Positions 28,011 through 37,573 are shown, numbered from the stretch's first letter. The stretch is DNA of 64,000 nt from Halobacteriales archaeon QH_7_65_31 (GCA_003021785.1 PXQU01000003.1:1-64000); one strand, 5' to 3'. Numbers and translations: made by a program. The notes: generated by a model from the sequence alone, not told the origin.

Positions 28011-28345
28011 ACCAGAGAGAGATCCCCCGTCACTCGATCGACGAGATTCTCCTCGCCCGGCCCGACCGCGAGTGCTGTCACCGTCCCCGGTTCGAGCTGG
28101 GTGTAACCGGCGTCGCTGATGACGGCGTTCGGAAGCCCCTCACGGCGGGCCTGCTCCGCGAGCTCGTGAATCTCGCGCTCGCTCGCGACCGCCAGCACGA
28201 TCTTCTTCTGTCCGTCTGCTTTCCAGTCGGACTGGCTCGCCGTGTGGCTGTTCTCGTACGCCTTCAGCGAGGCGTGTGACGCCTGTGCTGCGAGCTTCCC
28301 TGTCCCCATGCCGATATCCGTACGGACGACGATCGCCTGTTTCAT
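28007..28345 (-). CDS. pth2: Peptidyl-tRNA hydrolase Pth2
   Basis: A 112-residue archaeal/eukaryotic-type peptidyl-tRNA hydrolase that frees tRNA from dropped-off peptidyl-tRNA. The family signature is near complete: [29 protein letters not shown], and the C-terminal [19 protein letters not shown]. Length equals the family's usual ~115 residues. The ATG is at 28345. Confidence 0.96.
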   Translation of the reverse strand: MKQAIVVRTDIGMGTGKLAAQASHASLKAYENSHTASQSDWKADGQKKIVLAVASEREIHELAEQARREGLPNAVISDAGYTQLEPGTVTALAVGPGEENLVDRVTGDLSLV

Positions 28346-28426
28346 ACTCGTCGCTCGGAGGGCAGCGCGGAAAGGCTTTCAGACACGACCGCCCCATTTT
28401 TGCCCGCTTCGCTCGCGTACTCTGGT

Positions 28427-29011
28427 ATGATACTCTCGGACACCGACATCGAGCGGCGACTCGACGGCGATCTCGTCGTCGAGCCGCTGGACGACCCAGA
28501 TATTCAGATCCAGCCGGCCAGCGTCGATCTCAGGCTCGGCAACGAGTTTCTGGAGTTTCAGCACGCCAATATCTCGGCGATCCATCCGGACGACGAGACC
28601 GAGACCGAGGAGTACACGACGGAGACGACCGTCCCGGCGGGCGACGACTACATCCTCCATCCGGGCGACTTCGTCCTCGGGACGACCATCGAGCGCGTCG
28701 AGATCCCGCCCGATCTCATCGCGCACGTCGAAGGGCGCTCCTCGCTGGGACGGCTGGCCGTCGTCGTGCACGCAACGGCGGGCCTGTGCGATCCGGGCTA
28801 CAAGGGGCAGATAACCCTCGAACTGTCGAATCTCGGCCGTGCGCCGGTCGCGCTCTCGCCGGGGATGCGCATCTCACAGCTCACGTTCACGGAGCTGAAA
28901 AGCGAGGCTGACCGCCCGTACGGGAGCGGACGCGGCTCGAAGTATCAGGGACAGACCGGGCCGCAGGCATCGCGGATTCAGGGGGACAGAGAGTTCGGTG
29001 GTGACCAATGA
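28427..29011 (+). CDS. dcd: dCTP deaminase
   Basis: A 194-residue trimeric dUTPase-fold enzyme that deaminates dCTP to dUTP for thymidylate synthesis. Conserved blocks: [14 protein letters not shown] near residue 30, [20 protein letters not shown] with the catalytic Glu region, [14 protein letters not shown], and [14 protein letters not shown] at the end. I chose ATG 28427 ([12 protein letters not shown]), which follows a T-rich box. The end of the gene, EFGGDQ, is repeated at the end of the next small frame. Confidence 0.95.
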   Translation: MILSDTDIERRLDGDLVVEPLDDPDIQIQPASVDLRLGNEFLEFQHANISAIHPDDETETEEYTTETTVPAGDDYILHPGDFVLGTTIERVEIPPDLIAHVEGRSSLGRLAVVVHATAGLCDPGYKGQITLELSNLGRAPVALSPGMRISQLTFTELKSEADRPYGSGRGSKYQGQTGPQASRIQGDREFGGDQ

Positions 29012-29126
29012 GCGGGCGATGCGACGAAACGGCGTATCGCCGAACGGCGAGCGGCGACGCCGCGAGCGTCGAGCCGTGCGAGACCGGCGATGCTGGGCAG
29101 CGAACGAGTGAGTTCGGTGGTGACCA
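28991..29126 (+). repeat. 17-bp direct repeat at the dcd end and before thiR
   Basis: GAGTTCGGTGGTGACCA occurs at 28991-29007 and again at 29110-29126, 119 bp apart, with no mismatch. Both copies are read in frame as EFGGDQ followed by a stop codon, first by dcd and then by the small frame between dcd and thiR. The arrangement suggests a tandem duplication of the dcd 3' end. Confidence 0.85.
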
Positions 29127-29130
29127 GTAA
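29008..29130 (+). CDS. Micro-ORF of 40 codons between dcd and thiR
   Basis: The frame starts with ATG 29008, overlapping the dcd stop as ATGA. It ends in TAA whose last base is the first base of the thiR ATG (TAATG). It encodes a 40-residue peptide beginning [13 protein letters not shown] and ending TSEFGGDQ, identical in its last six residues to Dcd. I do not recognise it as a protein family. It may be a small expressed peptide, or mainly a device that passes ribosomes from dcd to thiR. Expression is unproven. Confidence 0.45.
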   Translation: MSGRCDETAYRRTASGDAASVEPCETGDAGQRTSEFGGDQ

Positions 29131-30020
29131 TGCGGTTCATCGAGGAGGTCGTCGTCGACGAGTTCCTGCCGACGTTCCGTGCGCTGTTGGCGGGTGAGCT
29201 TCGCGAGCAGGGGCTGACACAGAGCGCGGTCGCCGATCTGCTGGGCATCTCACAGAGCGCGGTCTCGAAGTACGCCCACGGCGAGGTGGAGATGAACGAC
29301 CGGCTCGTCGACGACGAGCGCGTCACCGAGCTCACGGCGCGACTCGGTCGCGGGCTCGCCGACGGAGACATGAGTCCCGTTCAGGCGCTCGTGGAGACGG
29401 AGGTGCTCGTTCGCCAGCTCGAACGCGGCGACGTGCTCGCGCGGCTCCACGAGGAGACGTTCCCGCCGCTCTCGGCGTACGAGGGCGATTTCGCCGTCCA
29501 CGACGCCGACTCCGAGATCAGGACCGCAGAGCGGGTGCTCGCGTCGGTTCGTCGGGGCGTTCGCACCCTCGAAAACACGAGCGGGTTCGCGGGTCTCATC
29601 CCCGCCGTCGGCTCGAATCTGGTCGAGACGCTTCCCGACGCCGACGGCATCGAGGACGTGGCTGCCGTCCCGGGTCGGATCCTCGACGTGAAAGGGCGGG
29701 CGACTGTGCCGGGCGAGCCGGAGTTCGGCGTCTCCGAACACGTCGCGACCGTCCTGCTCGCCGCTCGTGACGGTGGGAGCGACGCCCGGGCGGCGCTCAA
29801 CGTCCGCTATGACGACGATATCGCGAGTCGCTTCGAGACGGCCGGACTCACGACGGCTCGGTTCGACGCCGAGGAGCCGGTCGAAGCCGCCGTCGCCGAT
29901 GTCGCCGACCGCGATGTCGACGTGGTGTATCAGTCCGGCGGCTTCGGGATCGAGCCGGCGGCGTACCTGCTCGACCCGGACGCGGAGACGGTGGCAGACC
30001 GAGTGCGACAGCTGTTGTAG
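29130..30020 (+). CDS. thiR: HTH-ThiN regulator (ThiR, thiamine-phosphate synthase family)
   Basis: A 296-residue protein with an N-terminal helix-turn-helix (about 25-50, LTQSAVADLLGISQSAVSKY) and a C-terminal ThiN domain (about 120-296, AVPGRILDVKGRATVPGEPE and VYQSGGFGIEPAAYLLDP). In archaea this architecture is a transcriptional regulator that senses thiamine phosphate; ThiN alone can be a thiamine-phosphate synthase. It converges with thi4 (15-bp gap), a likely target. It is translationally coupled to the micro-ORF through TAATG. Confidence 0.85.
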   Translation: MRFIEEVVVDEFLPTFRALLAGELREQGLTQSAVADLLGISQSAVSKYAHGEVEMNDRLVDDERVTELTARLGRGLADGDMSPVQALVETEVLVRQLERGDVLARLHEETFPPLSAYEGDFAVHDADSEIRTAERVLASVRRGVRTLENTSGFAGLIPAVGSNLVETLPDADGIEDVAAVPGRILDVKGRATVPGEPEFGVSEHVATVLLAARDGGSDARAALNVRYDDDIASRFETAGLTTARFDAEEPVEAAVADVADRDVDVVYQSGGFGIEPAAYLLDPDAETVADRVRQLL

Positions 30021-30035
30021 GACGGTATTTGACGA

Positions 30036-30971
30036 TCAGTCGTCCGCCGGTGTGGGACCGGTGACGTTCACCGCGGTCGCGTCGACGCCCAGCTCGTCGA
30101 GCGCGGCCTGTGCCGCGCGTTTCCCCGATACCAGCATCGCACCGAAGGTCGGTCCCATCCGCGGCAGTCCGTGAACCGTCGCGGCGGCCATCCCCGACGC
30201 GAGGAGACCGTCGTGAATCTTTCCGGTGTTCTCGACCACCTCGTCCTCCGACTCTGCGACCCACATGGAGTCGTGACCCGGCGAGTCGTGGCCCGGTGCG
30301 CCGTAGCTGTCATCGCCAGAGGCGTCCATCCCGGTGTTGTGCTCCTCGGCGTGGGCGATCCCCTCGGCTTCGATGACCCCGCGCTCCTGAAGCTTCGAGG
30401 CGACGACGGCCTCGTGGCCCGTCGCGTCCAACACGAGTTCGGACTCGACGGCGACGGGATCGACGCAGGTCAGCTCTCGGGGGAGCGCGTGAACCGGGGT
30501 CCAGTTCATCACGATCCCGCCGACGCGGTGGTTCTCGCGGACGACGACGTCGGTGAACTCCGTCATGTTCTGGACGCGGACGCCGGCATCACAGGCGGCC
30601 TTGATGAGTCCGGAACACGCCTCCGGACCGCTCGCGACGTAGAGACCGTCGGCTTCGTCGGTCGGCTCGTACGCCACGTCCAGCTCGTCGAGCACCGACT
30701 GGGCCGGCTCGCGGACGGTGACCTTGTTCATGAGGAAGCCGCCGAGCCAGAACCCACCGCCGAGATAGTTGTTCTTCTCGACGACGGTCACGTCGACGCC
30801 GCGCTCGGCCAGCTCCTTCGCGGCCACCAGCCCGGACGGCCCGCCACCGACGACGATAACCTCTGTCTCCGTCGCGTCGAGGAACTCCTCGCTCCAGTCG
30901 CTCGCAATCGCTCGCGTCACCTGTGCCTCGTCGACCGGGGCGAACCCCTCGAACTCGGATTCGTCGTGCAT
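30036..30971 (-). CDS. thi4: Thiamine thiazole synthase Thi4
   Basis: A 311-residue FAD/NAD-binding-fold enzyme that makes the thiazole moiety of thiamine. The dinucleotide motif is [17 protein letters not shown], followed by [17 protein letters not shown] cysteine at residue 169 in [13 protein letters not shown] corresponds to the position that donates sulfur in single-turnover Thi4 enzymes and is needed in haloarchaeal ones. The His-rich [11 protein letters not shown] loop and [16 protein letters not shown] are also typical. I chose ATG 30971; TTTATTA about 40 bp upstream is a likely TATA box. Confidence 0.93.
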   Translation of the reverse strand: MHDESEFEGFAPVDEAQVTRAIASDWSEEFLDATETEVIVVGGGPSGLVAAKELAERGVDVTVVEKNNYLGGGFWLGGFLMNKVTVREPAQSVLDELDVAYEPTDEADGLYVASGPEACSGLIKAACDAGVRVQNMTEFTDVVVRENHRVGGIVMNWTPVHALPRELTCVDPVAVESELVLDATGHEAVVASKLQERGVIEAEGIAHAEEHNTGMDASGDDSYGAPGHDSPGHDSMWVAESEDEVVENTGKIHDGLLASGMAAATVHGLPRMGPTFGAMLVSGKRAAQAALDELGVDATAVNVTGPTPADD

Positions 30972-31032
30972 ACAACCCAGTAATATCGACTCGTGGTAAT
31001 AAACCCCGGGGAGTTTCGATACGCCCGCGTCG

Positions 31033-31569
31033 TCACCGGCGAGGACGCGAGTCCGGCGAGCCCACAGATCCGGCGGCGGACCCGGACCGATCACGGGCCG
31101 ACCGGTCGTCCCTCTGCCCGGCTGCCGCGTCGACGACGTACGTTCCGGCGGCCTGATCGAAGAGCCGCTGGCGGCGGTCGTCGGTCGCGATGGCGACCAG
31201 CGCCACTACGACGGTGAGCCAGCTGAACAGGACGACCGCAGGGAGGTTCCGGGACAGCGCCGCACCGAGTTCGGGCTCTGCACCGCGGCCGTCGACCACC
31301 TTGATGCCCATCGCCCGTTTCCCGAGGGTCTGGCCGTTCCAATACGCCTCGAACAGGCCACCGTACAGCGGGAGGGTGAACACACCGAGGATCGCCAGCC
31401 CGTTGACGCTGGCTTCCGAGCTCGGACGGAAGAGCACCGCGATCAGAAAGACAACGAGTATCAGCTGGACGAACACGGCGACGGTGTCGATGATCTGGGC
31501 GCCGACCCGCTTGCCGATCACGTCGGTCGTGGTCTCGTCGGGCGGAATCCGCGCTTTGCCGGAGGGCAT
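31033..31569 (-). CDS. RDD family membrane protein
   Basis: A 178-residue protein with an RDD domain: [15 protein letters not shown], in which Asp is kept, then helices [30 protein letters not shown] and [20 protein letters not shown], and the family block [16 protein letters not shown] between them. The C-terminal 40 residues are hydrophilic and low-complexity. RDD proteins are integral membrane proteins, some implicated in transport; no specific role can be given. I chose ATG 31569. Confidence 0.88.
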   Translation of the reverse strand: MPSGKARIPPDETTTDVIGKRVGAQIIDTVAVFVQLILVVFLIAVLFRPSSEASVNGLAILGVFTLPLYGGLFEAYWNGQTLGKRAMGIKVVDGRGAEPELGAALSRNLPAVVLFSWLTVVVALVAIATDDRRQRLFDQAAGTYVVDAAAGQRDDRSARDRSGSAAGSVGSPDSRPRR

Positions 31570-31638
31570 GCCGGACGGGAGCGTCGCGTCGGTGGTAAGT
31601 CTTGTCGCCGGCGAGGGCGGGCAAGGTTGATTGTGCAC

Positions 31639-31656
31639 TACCACGGTCTTGTGGTA
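31639..31656. repeat. Inverted repeat at the aminotransferase start
   Basis: TACCAC-GGTCTT-GTGGTA is a perfect 6-bp inverted repeat whose last base is the A of the ATG at 31656. It could be an operator over the transcription start, or a hairpin at the 5' end of the mRNA. Confidence 0.4.
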
Positions 31657-32792
31657 TGCGACCGACCACTCGCGTCCGGCGCTGTGACCGCTCCTCGATT
31701 CGCGTGCTCTTCGATCTCGCGGAGCGAACCGACGGTGACCTCGTCCGGCTGGAAGTCGGCGAGCCCGATTTCGACACGCCAGAGCACGCGAAGGAGGCTG
31801 CCATCGCTGCTATCGACGACGGCGCGACGAACTACACCTCCAACGCCGGGCTGGCTGCGCTCCGGACGGCGATCGCCGACACCCTCGCTCGTGAGTACGA
31901 CCACGCGTACGACTCCGACGACGTACTCGTCACGACGGGCGGGATGGAGGCGCTGCATCTCGCCTGTCTCTCCGTGCTCGAACCGGGCGATGACCTCCTG
32001 ATCCCCTCGCCGGGATGGCCGAACTACTGGACACAGGCGCGACTCGCCGACGCCACGCCCGTCGAGATCCCGATGCCGTTCCCGTACGATCTCGACGCCG
32101 ACCGCGTTATCGACCAGATGGGTCCCGATACCGGGGCTGTGATGCTCTGTTCACCGTCGAATCCTACCGGTCGCGTCTTCGAGAACGACGCCGTCGCTCG
32201 CGTCATCGACGCGGCCCGCGAGCACGACGCGTACGTCATCGCCGACGAGGTGTACGCCTCGCTCACCTACGACCGCGACCCTGTGGGGATGGCGACGCTC
32301 GTCGGTGACTCCGCACACATCATCACGGTCGGCTCCTGCTCGAAGTCCCACGCGATGACTGGATGGCGGGTCGGCTGGCTAGCGACCGAGTCCGACGTCA
32401 TCGACGAGGCGACGAAGATCCGCGAATCGACGACAGCGAGCACGCCGACGCCCTCACAACACGCCGCGCTCGCCGCGCTGGACGGCTCACAGGAGCCGGT
32501 TCGCGAGATGCAGACCGCGTTCGCCGACCGGCGCGACTACGTCGCCGACCGGCTCGCCGACATGACTGGCGTTACCGCGCCGCGCTCACAGGGCGCGTTT
32601 TACGCCTTCCTTGACCCCGACGGCTACGACGACAGCATGGCGCTCGCGAAGGAACTGGTCACGGACGCGGGCGTCGTGCTCGCGCCCGGCTCCGGATTCG
32701 GCGACGCGGGTGCGGGGAAGCTCAGACTCTCGTTCGCGAACTCGCTGGACCGGCTGGAGACGGGGCTCGACCGCCTCGACGCGTTCCTGTAA
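31656..32792 (+). CDS. Pyridoxal-phosphate aminotransferase, class I/II
   Basis: A 378-residue fold-type I aminotransferase. The family blocks are present: LEVGEPDFDTP, TNYTSNAGLAALRTAIAD, SPGWPNYW, CSPSNPTGRVF, VIADEVYASLTYD, and the PLP lysine in VGSCSKSHAMTGWRVGW. Such enzymes transfer amino groups from aspartate, alanine or aromatic amino acids to 2-oxoacids; the substrate is not evident. I chose ATG 31656 over the upstream frame start, because the extension overlaps the divergent RDD promoter region. Confidence 0.9.
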   Translation: MRPTTRVRRCDRSSIRVLFDLAERTDGDLVRLEVGEPDFDTPEHAKEAAIAAIDDGATNYTSNAGLAALRTAIADTLAREYDHAYDSDDVLVTTGGMEALHLACLSVLEPGDDLLIPSPGWPNYWTQARLADATPVEIPMPFPYDLDADRVIDQMGPDTGAVMLCSPSNPTGRVFENDAVARVIDAAREHDAYVIADEVYASLTYDRDPVGMATLVGDSAHIITVGSCSKSHAMTGWRVGWLATESDVIDEATKIRESTTASTPTPSQHAALAALDGSQEPVREMQTAFADRRDYVADRLADMTGVTAPRSQGAFYAFLDPDGYDDSMALAKELVTDAGVVLAPGSGFGDAGAGKLRLSFANSLDRLETGLDRLDAFL

Positions 32793-32796
32793 CCGA

Positions 32797-33525
32797 TCAC
32801 TGCATCCGCTCGCCGCCGTTGACGTGGAGCGTCTCGCCGGTCACGAAGCCGGCGTCGCGCAGATACGCCGCCGCCTCCGCGATGTCCTCCGGCTGACCGT
32901 ACCGGTCGCGCGGAATCGCCGCCAGCTCCCGCTCCTTCTCGCTCTCGGTCCGATCGGCGGTCATGTCCGTCTCGATGTGGCCCGGCGCGATGGCGTTCAC
33001 CCGGATCTCGGGAGCGAAGTCCCGCGCGTGGCTCTTCGTGAGCGACAGGAGTGCGCCTTTCGAGGCGGCGTAGTGACACTCGACCGGCGCACCGGTGAAC
33101 GCCAGAATCGAGGAGAGATTGACCACCGAGGGGTCGTCGTCGGAGTCGTACAGATACGTGCGTGCGGCTTTCGTGCAGTTGAACGCGGAGTTGACGTTCA
33201 CGTCGCTGACGCGGTCGAAGTCCTCGGGCGAGAGCGAATCGGTGTACACGTGCTGGTCGATACCCGCGTTGTTGACGAGATGGTCGATCCCGCCGAAGGC
33301 GTCGGTAGCCGTCTCCACCAGTCGCTCGGCGTCGTCGTACTCCGACACGTCGGCTCCGACGACGACCGCCTCGACTCCGTGCTCCCGGGCACGCTCTGCG
33401 ACGGCTTCGGCCTCCGCTTCGCTCGTGTGATAGTTGACAGCGATGTCGTAGCCGTCGCGCGCGAACTGGAGGGCGATTGCCCGGCCGAGACCGCGCGATG
33501 AACCAGTGATAACTGCACTTGCCAT
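32797..33525 (-). CDS. Short-chain dehydrogenase/reductase
   Basis: A 242-residue classical SDR with a Rossmann fold: TGSSRGLGRAIALQFA at the cofactor site, ADVSEYDD, the NNAG motif (LVNNAGID), and the Ser-Tyr-Lys triad as SSILAFTGAPVECHYAASK. It resembles FabG-type 3-oxoacyl reductases, but the substrate is uncertain, since archaea lack bacterial fatty-acid synthesis. It converges with the aminotransferase, with only four bases between the stop codons. Confidence 0.9.
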   Translation of the reverse strand: MASAVITGSSRGLGRAIALQFARDGYDIAVNYHTSEAEAEAVAERAREHGVEAVVVGADVSEYDDAERLVETATDAFGGIDHLVNNAGIDQHVYTDSLSPEDFDRVSDVNVNSAFNCTKAARTYLYDSDDDPSVVNLSSILAFTGAPVECHYAASKGALLSLTKSHARDFAPEIRVNAIAPGHIETDMTADRTESEKERELAAIPRDRYGQPEDIAEAAAYLRDAGFVTGETLHVNGGERMQ

Positions 33526-33551
33526 ACTGACGACGACGCTCGCGTCTGTCT

Positions 33552-34328
33552 TTATTCCCCGCGTCGAATCGTCTCCTCGGCAGCCGCCAGCGCGGCGTCG
33601 GCGTCGAAGGAATCGACGATCGCCCGAAGCTCGGACTCGTCGGCGTCCCGTAGCTCGCGAGCGTGACGCGCCACGTTCGGCACGGCGCGGATAATGTTAT
33701 CGACGATCGGGACGCTCGCGGCCTGTGCCGACCGCGAGAGCGGGTTCAGGTCGATGACGATCTCCGCCTTTCCCATCGCCGCCAGCGCCTCGGCGCGGTC
33801 GCCGTCCTCCAGCGGAACGAGCACCGCGTCCGCAGCTCCGATACCGTCGGCGTCGACCGTCGCGCGGGCGTGGTCCAGCCCCGGGATCTCCCCGTCGCCG
33901 GCGAGTCCTTTCACATCCTCGGCCCCGTGTTCGCGGAGATGGGCGGCGATCCGCTCCATCCGCTCTTTGGTGCGGTTGAACAGGTTCACCTCGATCTCTG
34001 CGCCGGTCACGTCCGCGAGTTCGACGACCTCACCGGGGACGAGCGCAGCGACGTTTCCGTTGACAGAGACGACGGGGTGATCCGCGAGCAGGAACTGTGC
34101 GGTGGCCGCGCGGGCGGCGTCGTCGGCGCTCTCGATCGTGCGCTCGCCGAGCAGGTAGTCGTACGCCTCGCCTCGCCCCTGTGCGATGAGTCCCTGTCGA
34201 GAGGTGATGCCGAGATCGACCCCGTGCTCGATTCGGTGGCGGGTGAGCAGCGACTCGTAGCGCGGGTGTGACTCCGGAATCTCGGTCTCGTCGTCGGGTG
34301 AGACGGGTATCTGTGGCTCGTCGCTCAT
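33552..34328 (-). CDS. 4-phosphopantoate-beta-alanine ligase (phosphopantothenate synthetase)
   Basis: A 258-residue archaeal enzyme that joins 4-phosphopantoate and beta-alanine with ATP to give 4'-phosphopantothenate in CoA synthesis. Family blocks are HPRYESLLTRHRIEHGV, HPVVSVNGNVAALVPGE, VNLFNRTKERMERI and EIVIDLNPLSRSAQAASVPI. It lies directly after pantoate kinase on the same strand, so the two archaea-specific steps that replace bacterial PanC/PanK are encoded together. I chose ATG 34328 (MSDEPQ); the upstream eleven codons are not family-like. Confidence 0.92.
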   Translation of the reverse strand: MSDEPQIPVSPDDETEIPESHPRYESLLTRHRIEHGVDLGITSRQGLIAQGRGEAYDYLLGERTIESADDAARAATAQFLLADHPVVSVNGNVAALVPGEVVELADVTGAEIEVNLFNRTKERMERIAAHLREHGAEDVKGLAGDGEIPGLDHARATVDADGIGAADAVLVPLEDGDRAEALAAMGKAEIVIDLNPLSRSAQAASVPIVDNIIRAVPNVARHARELRDADESELRAIVDSFDADAALAAAEETIRRGE

Positions 34329-34370
34329 ACCCCCTCTCGACGGGCCGGCTACAAATGTCACCGGATACGG

Positions 34371-35192
34371 TCACTCGACGCGCAACCCCGCACCGGACGG
34401 GTGGGTCCGACAGACCTCCGGGTCATAGCCCGCGTCCGACAGCCCGGTTCCAAGCGTGAACGCCGTCTCGCCCAGCATCGCCATCGACGCCGTCGAACCG
34501 GCGTCGTCGACGCTCCGGAGTATCTCGCGCAGCTCGTCGGTGAGCAGTCCGGCCTCCTCGGCGAACTGTCGCGACGCCTCGATGAAGACGGACTGCGTGG
34601 ACCGCTCCCGAACTGTTTCGAGTGCGCGCTCGCCGGCCGCCGACAGCGTCTCGGTATCACCTCCGAGCACGTCCGCCGTCGACAGTCCACCGAGCGAGAG
34701 GTACTCGACGCGCGCGCCGCCCGGAATCTCGTCCATCCGTCCGTAGCCCGGGCCGCCGGGTTCGAGCCGGAGCGGGATCCCGCCCTGCGCCTGTCCGACC
34801 ACGTCGCCGAGTCCCGTCCCCGATCTCACCTCTGCGCGGTGGGCGATCGAGACGAGGTCGTTCGCCGAACGCCCGGCTCCCGTCTCGGCGTTCACGACGT
34901 ACGCCGTCCCGAGCGCCATCGCGCCCGAGACGCCGAACCCCGACCCCAACGGGAGCGGCGTCTCACACGCCACCCCGAACTCCGCGTCGAGCGCGTCCAG
35001 CACTCGCTCGACGGGTTCGACCGCGACGCGCTCGCCGTTGAGCGTGATCCCCGAGGTCTCCGTGGCGGTCGTCTCGACACCGTGTGAAAGCGTGACGCCG
35101 CCGCCGCGTGACCCTGCCCGAAGCGGGTCCTCGTCGGGGTGCGTGGAGAAGAACCCGGTCACGTGACCCGGGACGAACGCCGTCGCGTGCAT
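34371..35192 (-). CDS. Pantoate kinase
   Basis: A 273-residue GHMP-superfamily kinase that phosphorylates pantoate. The ATP-binding glycine-rich loop is PLPLGSGFGVSGAMALGTAY near residue 80. The start, AFVPGHVTGFFSTHPDEDPL, and SGTGLGDVVGQAQGGIPLR are typical of archaeal pantoate kinase. It precedes the phosphopantothenate synthetase gene with a 42-bp gap, as an operon. The ATG is at 35192. The preceding 158 bp hold a set of repeated hairpin arms. Confidence 0.92.
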   Translation of the reverse strand: MHATAFVPGHVTGFFSTHPDEDPLRAGSRGGGVTLSHGVETTATETSGITLNGERVAVEPVERVLDALDAEFGVACETPLPLGSGFGVSGAMALGTAYVVNAETGAGRSANDLVSIAHRAEVRSGTGLGDVVGQAQGGIPLRLEPGGPGYGRMDEIPGGARVEYLSLGGLSTADVLGGDTETLSAAGERALETVRERSTQSVFIEASRQFAEEAGLLTDELREILRSVDDAGSTASMAMLGETAFTLGTGLSDAGYDPEVCRTHPSGAGLRVE

Positions 35193-35269
35193 ACTCCGGC
35201 GTCGGCGTGGCTCGGTTTAAACAGTATGTTTGAGTCCCCGAACGAAGCGGGTCTCACAAGCTTCCGCTC

Positions 35270-35339
35270 GACGGGCTGCGTTCTCGCCTCACGGCGAGAG
35301 TCGCTGCCGGTACGGCGAGACGCAGTCTCGCCTCCCGTC
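35270..35339. repeat. Interleaved inverted repeats between aspS and pantoate kinase
   Basis: TCTCGCC (35282-35288) and GGCGAGA (35293-35299) can pair around TCAC. GGCGAGA (35314-35320) and TCTCGCC (35326-35332) can pair around CGCAG. Because both pairs use the same 7-mers, the outer and inner arms can also pair with each other. GACGGG (35270-35275) and CCCGTC (35334-35339) enclose the set. It may be a terminator for aspS or a switchable 5' structure for the pantoate kinase transcript. Confidence 0.55.
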
Positions 35340-35350
35340 AACGCTTCGCC

Positions 35351-36652
35351 CTACGGGCTCAGCCGTTGACGATCGCGCGGGAACAGCACGGCTTCGCGAA
35401 TGTTATCCAGCCCGAGCATCGTGGCGATGAGCCGCTCGCCGCCGATCGCCCAGCCGGCGTGGGGAGGCATCCCGTATTTGAACATCTTCGTGTAGTAGTC
35501 GAACTCCTCGGGATCGAGACCCTGCTGTTCGAACCCCTCGACCAGCTGATCGAACCGGTGTTCGCGCTGGCCGCCCGAGACCAGCTCCATGCGCGGGTGC
35601 ATCATGTCGAAGCCGGTCGAGAGCGTCTCGTCGTCGTCGTGGTCCTTGATGTAGAACGGCTTGATCTCCGCGGGCCAGTCGGTGATGAAGTAGTGCTCAC
35701 CGACAGCCTGCCCGAGCGCGTGTTCCCCCTCGGTCGGCAGGTCGTCGCCCCAGACGAGCTGTTCGTCGAGTTCGCCCGTCGCGTTGATTCGCTCGATTGC
35801 CTCCTCGTAGGTGAGCCGCGGGAACGCCTCGTCCGGAACCTCGAAGTCGTCGATACCGAGGGTCTCCAGCTCGTCGGTGCAGTTCTCGGCCACCGCCTCG
35901 TAGGCGGCCTTCACGATAGCCTCACACACGTCCATCGCCTCGGTGTGGTCGAAGAAGGCCGACTCGAAGTCGATGGAGGTCGCCTCGTTCAGATGGCGTG
36001 GCGTGTTGTGCTCCTCGGCGCGGAAGATGGGACCGACCTCGAAGACGCGTTCGAGCCCGGAGCCGACCATCAGCTGTTTGAACAGCTGTGGCGACTGGTT
36101 CATGAACGCCTCCTCGCCGAAGTAGGTGATCGGGAACAGCTCCGTTCCGCCTTCCGTCCCGGTGGCGACGATCTTCGGCGTCGTGATCTCCGACGCGCCG
36201 AAGGAGCGGAACGCCTCGCGCACGGCACGCAGCACCGTCGAGCGGATCTCGAAGATCGCCTTCGACTCGCCGCGGCGCACGTCGAGCGTCCGGTTGTCGA
36301 GCCGGGTCGGTAGCTCTGCGTCCACCTTCCCCGAGGGGTCGAGCGGCAGCTGCGTCTCCGCCTCGGCGACGACCTCGATGGCCGTCGGAACGATCTCGAC
36401 GTCGGTCGGCGCGCGCGGCTCCTCTTTCACGTCACCGACGATTTTCACGACCGACTCGCGAGTCACGTCGAGTCCGGTCTCGACCAGCTCCTCGTCCATC
36501 TCGTCTTTCTCCAGTTTCACCTGAATCTTCCCGGTCGTGTCGCGCACGATGAGGAAGGCGATCCCGCCCAGATCGCGCAGTTCGTGAACCCAGCCGGCGA
36601 CGGTGACGGTGTCGTCCGGCGTTGCATCCGCGGTGTACGTCCGTTCGTCCAT
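35351..36652 (-). CDS. aspS: Aspartyl-tRNA synthetase (archaeal type)
   Basis: A 433-residue class IIb synthetase. The N-terminal OB-fold anticodon-binding domain includes [19 protein letters not shown]. The catalytic domain has motif 2 [19 protein letters not shown] and motif 3 [19 protein letters not shown]. Length matches the short archaeal form without the bacterial insertion. It charges tRNA-Asp; archaeal enzymes of this type may also charge tRNA-Asn, which the sequence alone does not settle. ATG at 36652. Confidence 0.96.
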   Translation of the reverse strand: MDERTYTADATPDDTVTVAGWVHELRDLGGIAFLIVRDTTGKIQVKLEKDEMDEELVETGLDVTRESVVKIVGDVKEEPRAPTDVEIVPTAIEVVAEAETQLPLDPSGKVDAELPTRLDNRTLDVRRGESKAIFEIRSTVLRAVREAFRSFGASEITTPKIVATGTEGGTELFPITYFGEEAFMNQSPQLFKQLMVGSGLERVFEVGPIFRAEEHNTPRHLNEATSIDFESAFFDHTEAMDVCEAIVKAAYEAVAENCTDELETLGIDDFEVPDEAFPRLTYEEAIERINATGELDEQLVWGDDLPTEGEHALGQAVGEHYFITDWPAEIKPFYIKDHDDDETLSTGFDMMHPRMELVSGGQREHRFDQLVEGFEQQGLDPEEFDYYTKMFKYGMPPHAGWAIGGERLIATMLGLDNIREAVLFPRDRQRLSP

Positions 36653-36726
36653 ACGATTGATTCCCGCGGTCGGGACTTAAGCCCCCTTCTTTCGCGACAC
36701 GTCGGACTAGATTGCGTCCCGACCCC

Positions 36727-37470
36727 TCACGCCGTGCTGTCCGGCTGTAGCTCCGTCGCCGCGGCCTTCGCCCCGTCGACCGTCTCCGCGACCGCGTCGG
36801 CCCCGGCGTCGTGGACGAGATCGCCGACGACGACGGTGTCGGCGCGGCGTCGCATCTGGTAGGCGGCGTCGTAATCGCCGATTCCGCCGCCGTAAAACAG
36901 CGTCGCGTCGTCGAGTGCCCCGCTGGCCGCGGCGACGATATCGGTGTCGCCGAACGTCCCGGAGTACTCGAGATAGACGATATCCTGCCCGAGCATCCGC
37001 TCTGCGACGGTCGCGTACGCCGCGACGTCGTCGGCGTCGAGATCGCAGTTCGCCTCGGTGTAGGTCGCGACCGAGGCGTCCGGGTTCATGATGATGTACG
37101 CCTCGTTGGACGTTCGCCCCCAGTCGATGCGACCGTCAGAGCGCACCCAGTCGAGATGTGCACCGGTCGTCCAGAACGTATCGCCCGCGTTGAGCACGAT
37201 CGGGACGAGAAAGCCGTCGGGAGCCGGGTCGTGGACGACCGCGTTCGCGTGTGACGGCTCGATGTAGCAGGCCACGTCGTGTTCGGCACACGCGGCCAGA
37301 CACGGTTCGAGGTACTCGCGCATCTTCTCCGCCGTGATGTCGAGGGTCCCGCCGATCTCGATAGCGTCGGTCCCGGTCGCACACACGTCCGTGAACGTCT
37401 CGTCGCCGTACAGCGTCTTGTCGGGATCGAGCTTCACGATGTGGTCCCAGTCGGTCCACGGAGCGGTCAT
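36727..37470 (-). CDS. Geranylgeranylglyceryl phosphate synthase
   Basis: A 247-residue TIM-barrel prenyltransferase that links geranylgeranyl diphosphate to sn-glycerol-1-phosphate, making the first ether bond of archaeal lipids. Recognisable blocks are [15 protein letters not shown] at the start, [34 protein letters not shown] and [12 protein letters not shown], which bind the phosphate groups. ATG at 37470. It is divergent from the HNH-like gene and lies downstream of aspS's start in its own unit. Confidence 0.93.
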   Translation of the reverse strand: MTAPWTDWDHIVKLDPDKTLYGDETFTDVCATGTDAIEIGGTLDITAEKMREYLEPCLAACAEHDVACYIEPSHANAVVHDPAPDGFLVPIVLNAGDTFWTTGAHLDWVRSDGRIDWGRTSNEAYIIMNPDASVATYTEANCDLDADDVAAYATVAERMLGQDIVYLEYSGTFGDTDIVAAASGALDDATLFYGGGIGDYDAAYQMRRRADTVVVGDLVHDAGADAVAETVDGAKAAATELQPDSTA

Positions 37471-37573
37471 ACTCGCTGAAACCCGGCGCTTGGAGAAAAC
37501 CCCTTCGGATACCGGTATCGGCCCATCAGACGCAGCCGGTAAGGCTAACGGTCCCGTGTCCCGAGCGTACGGT

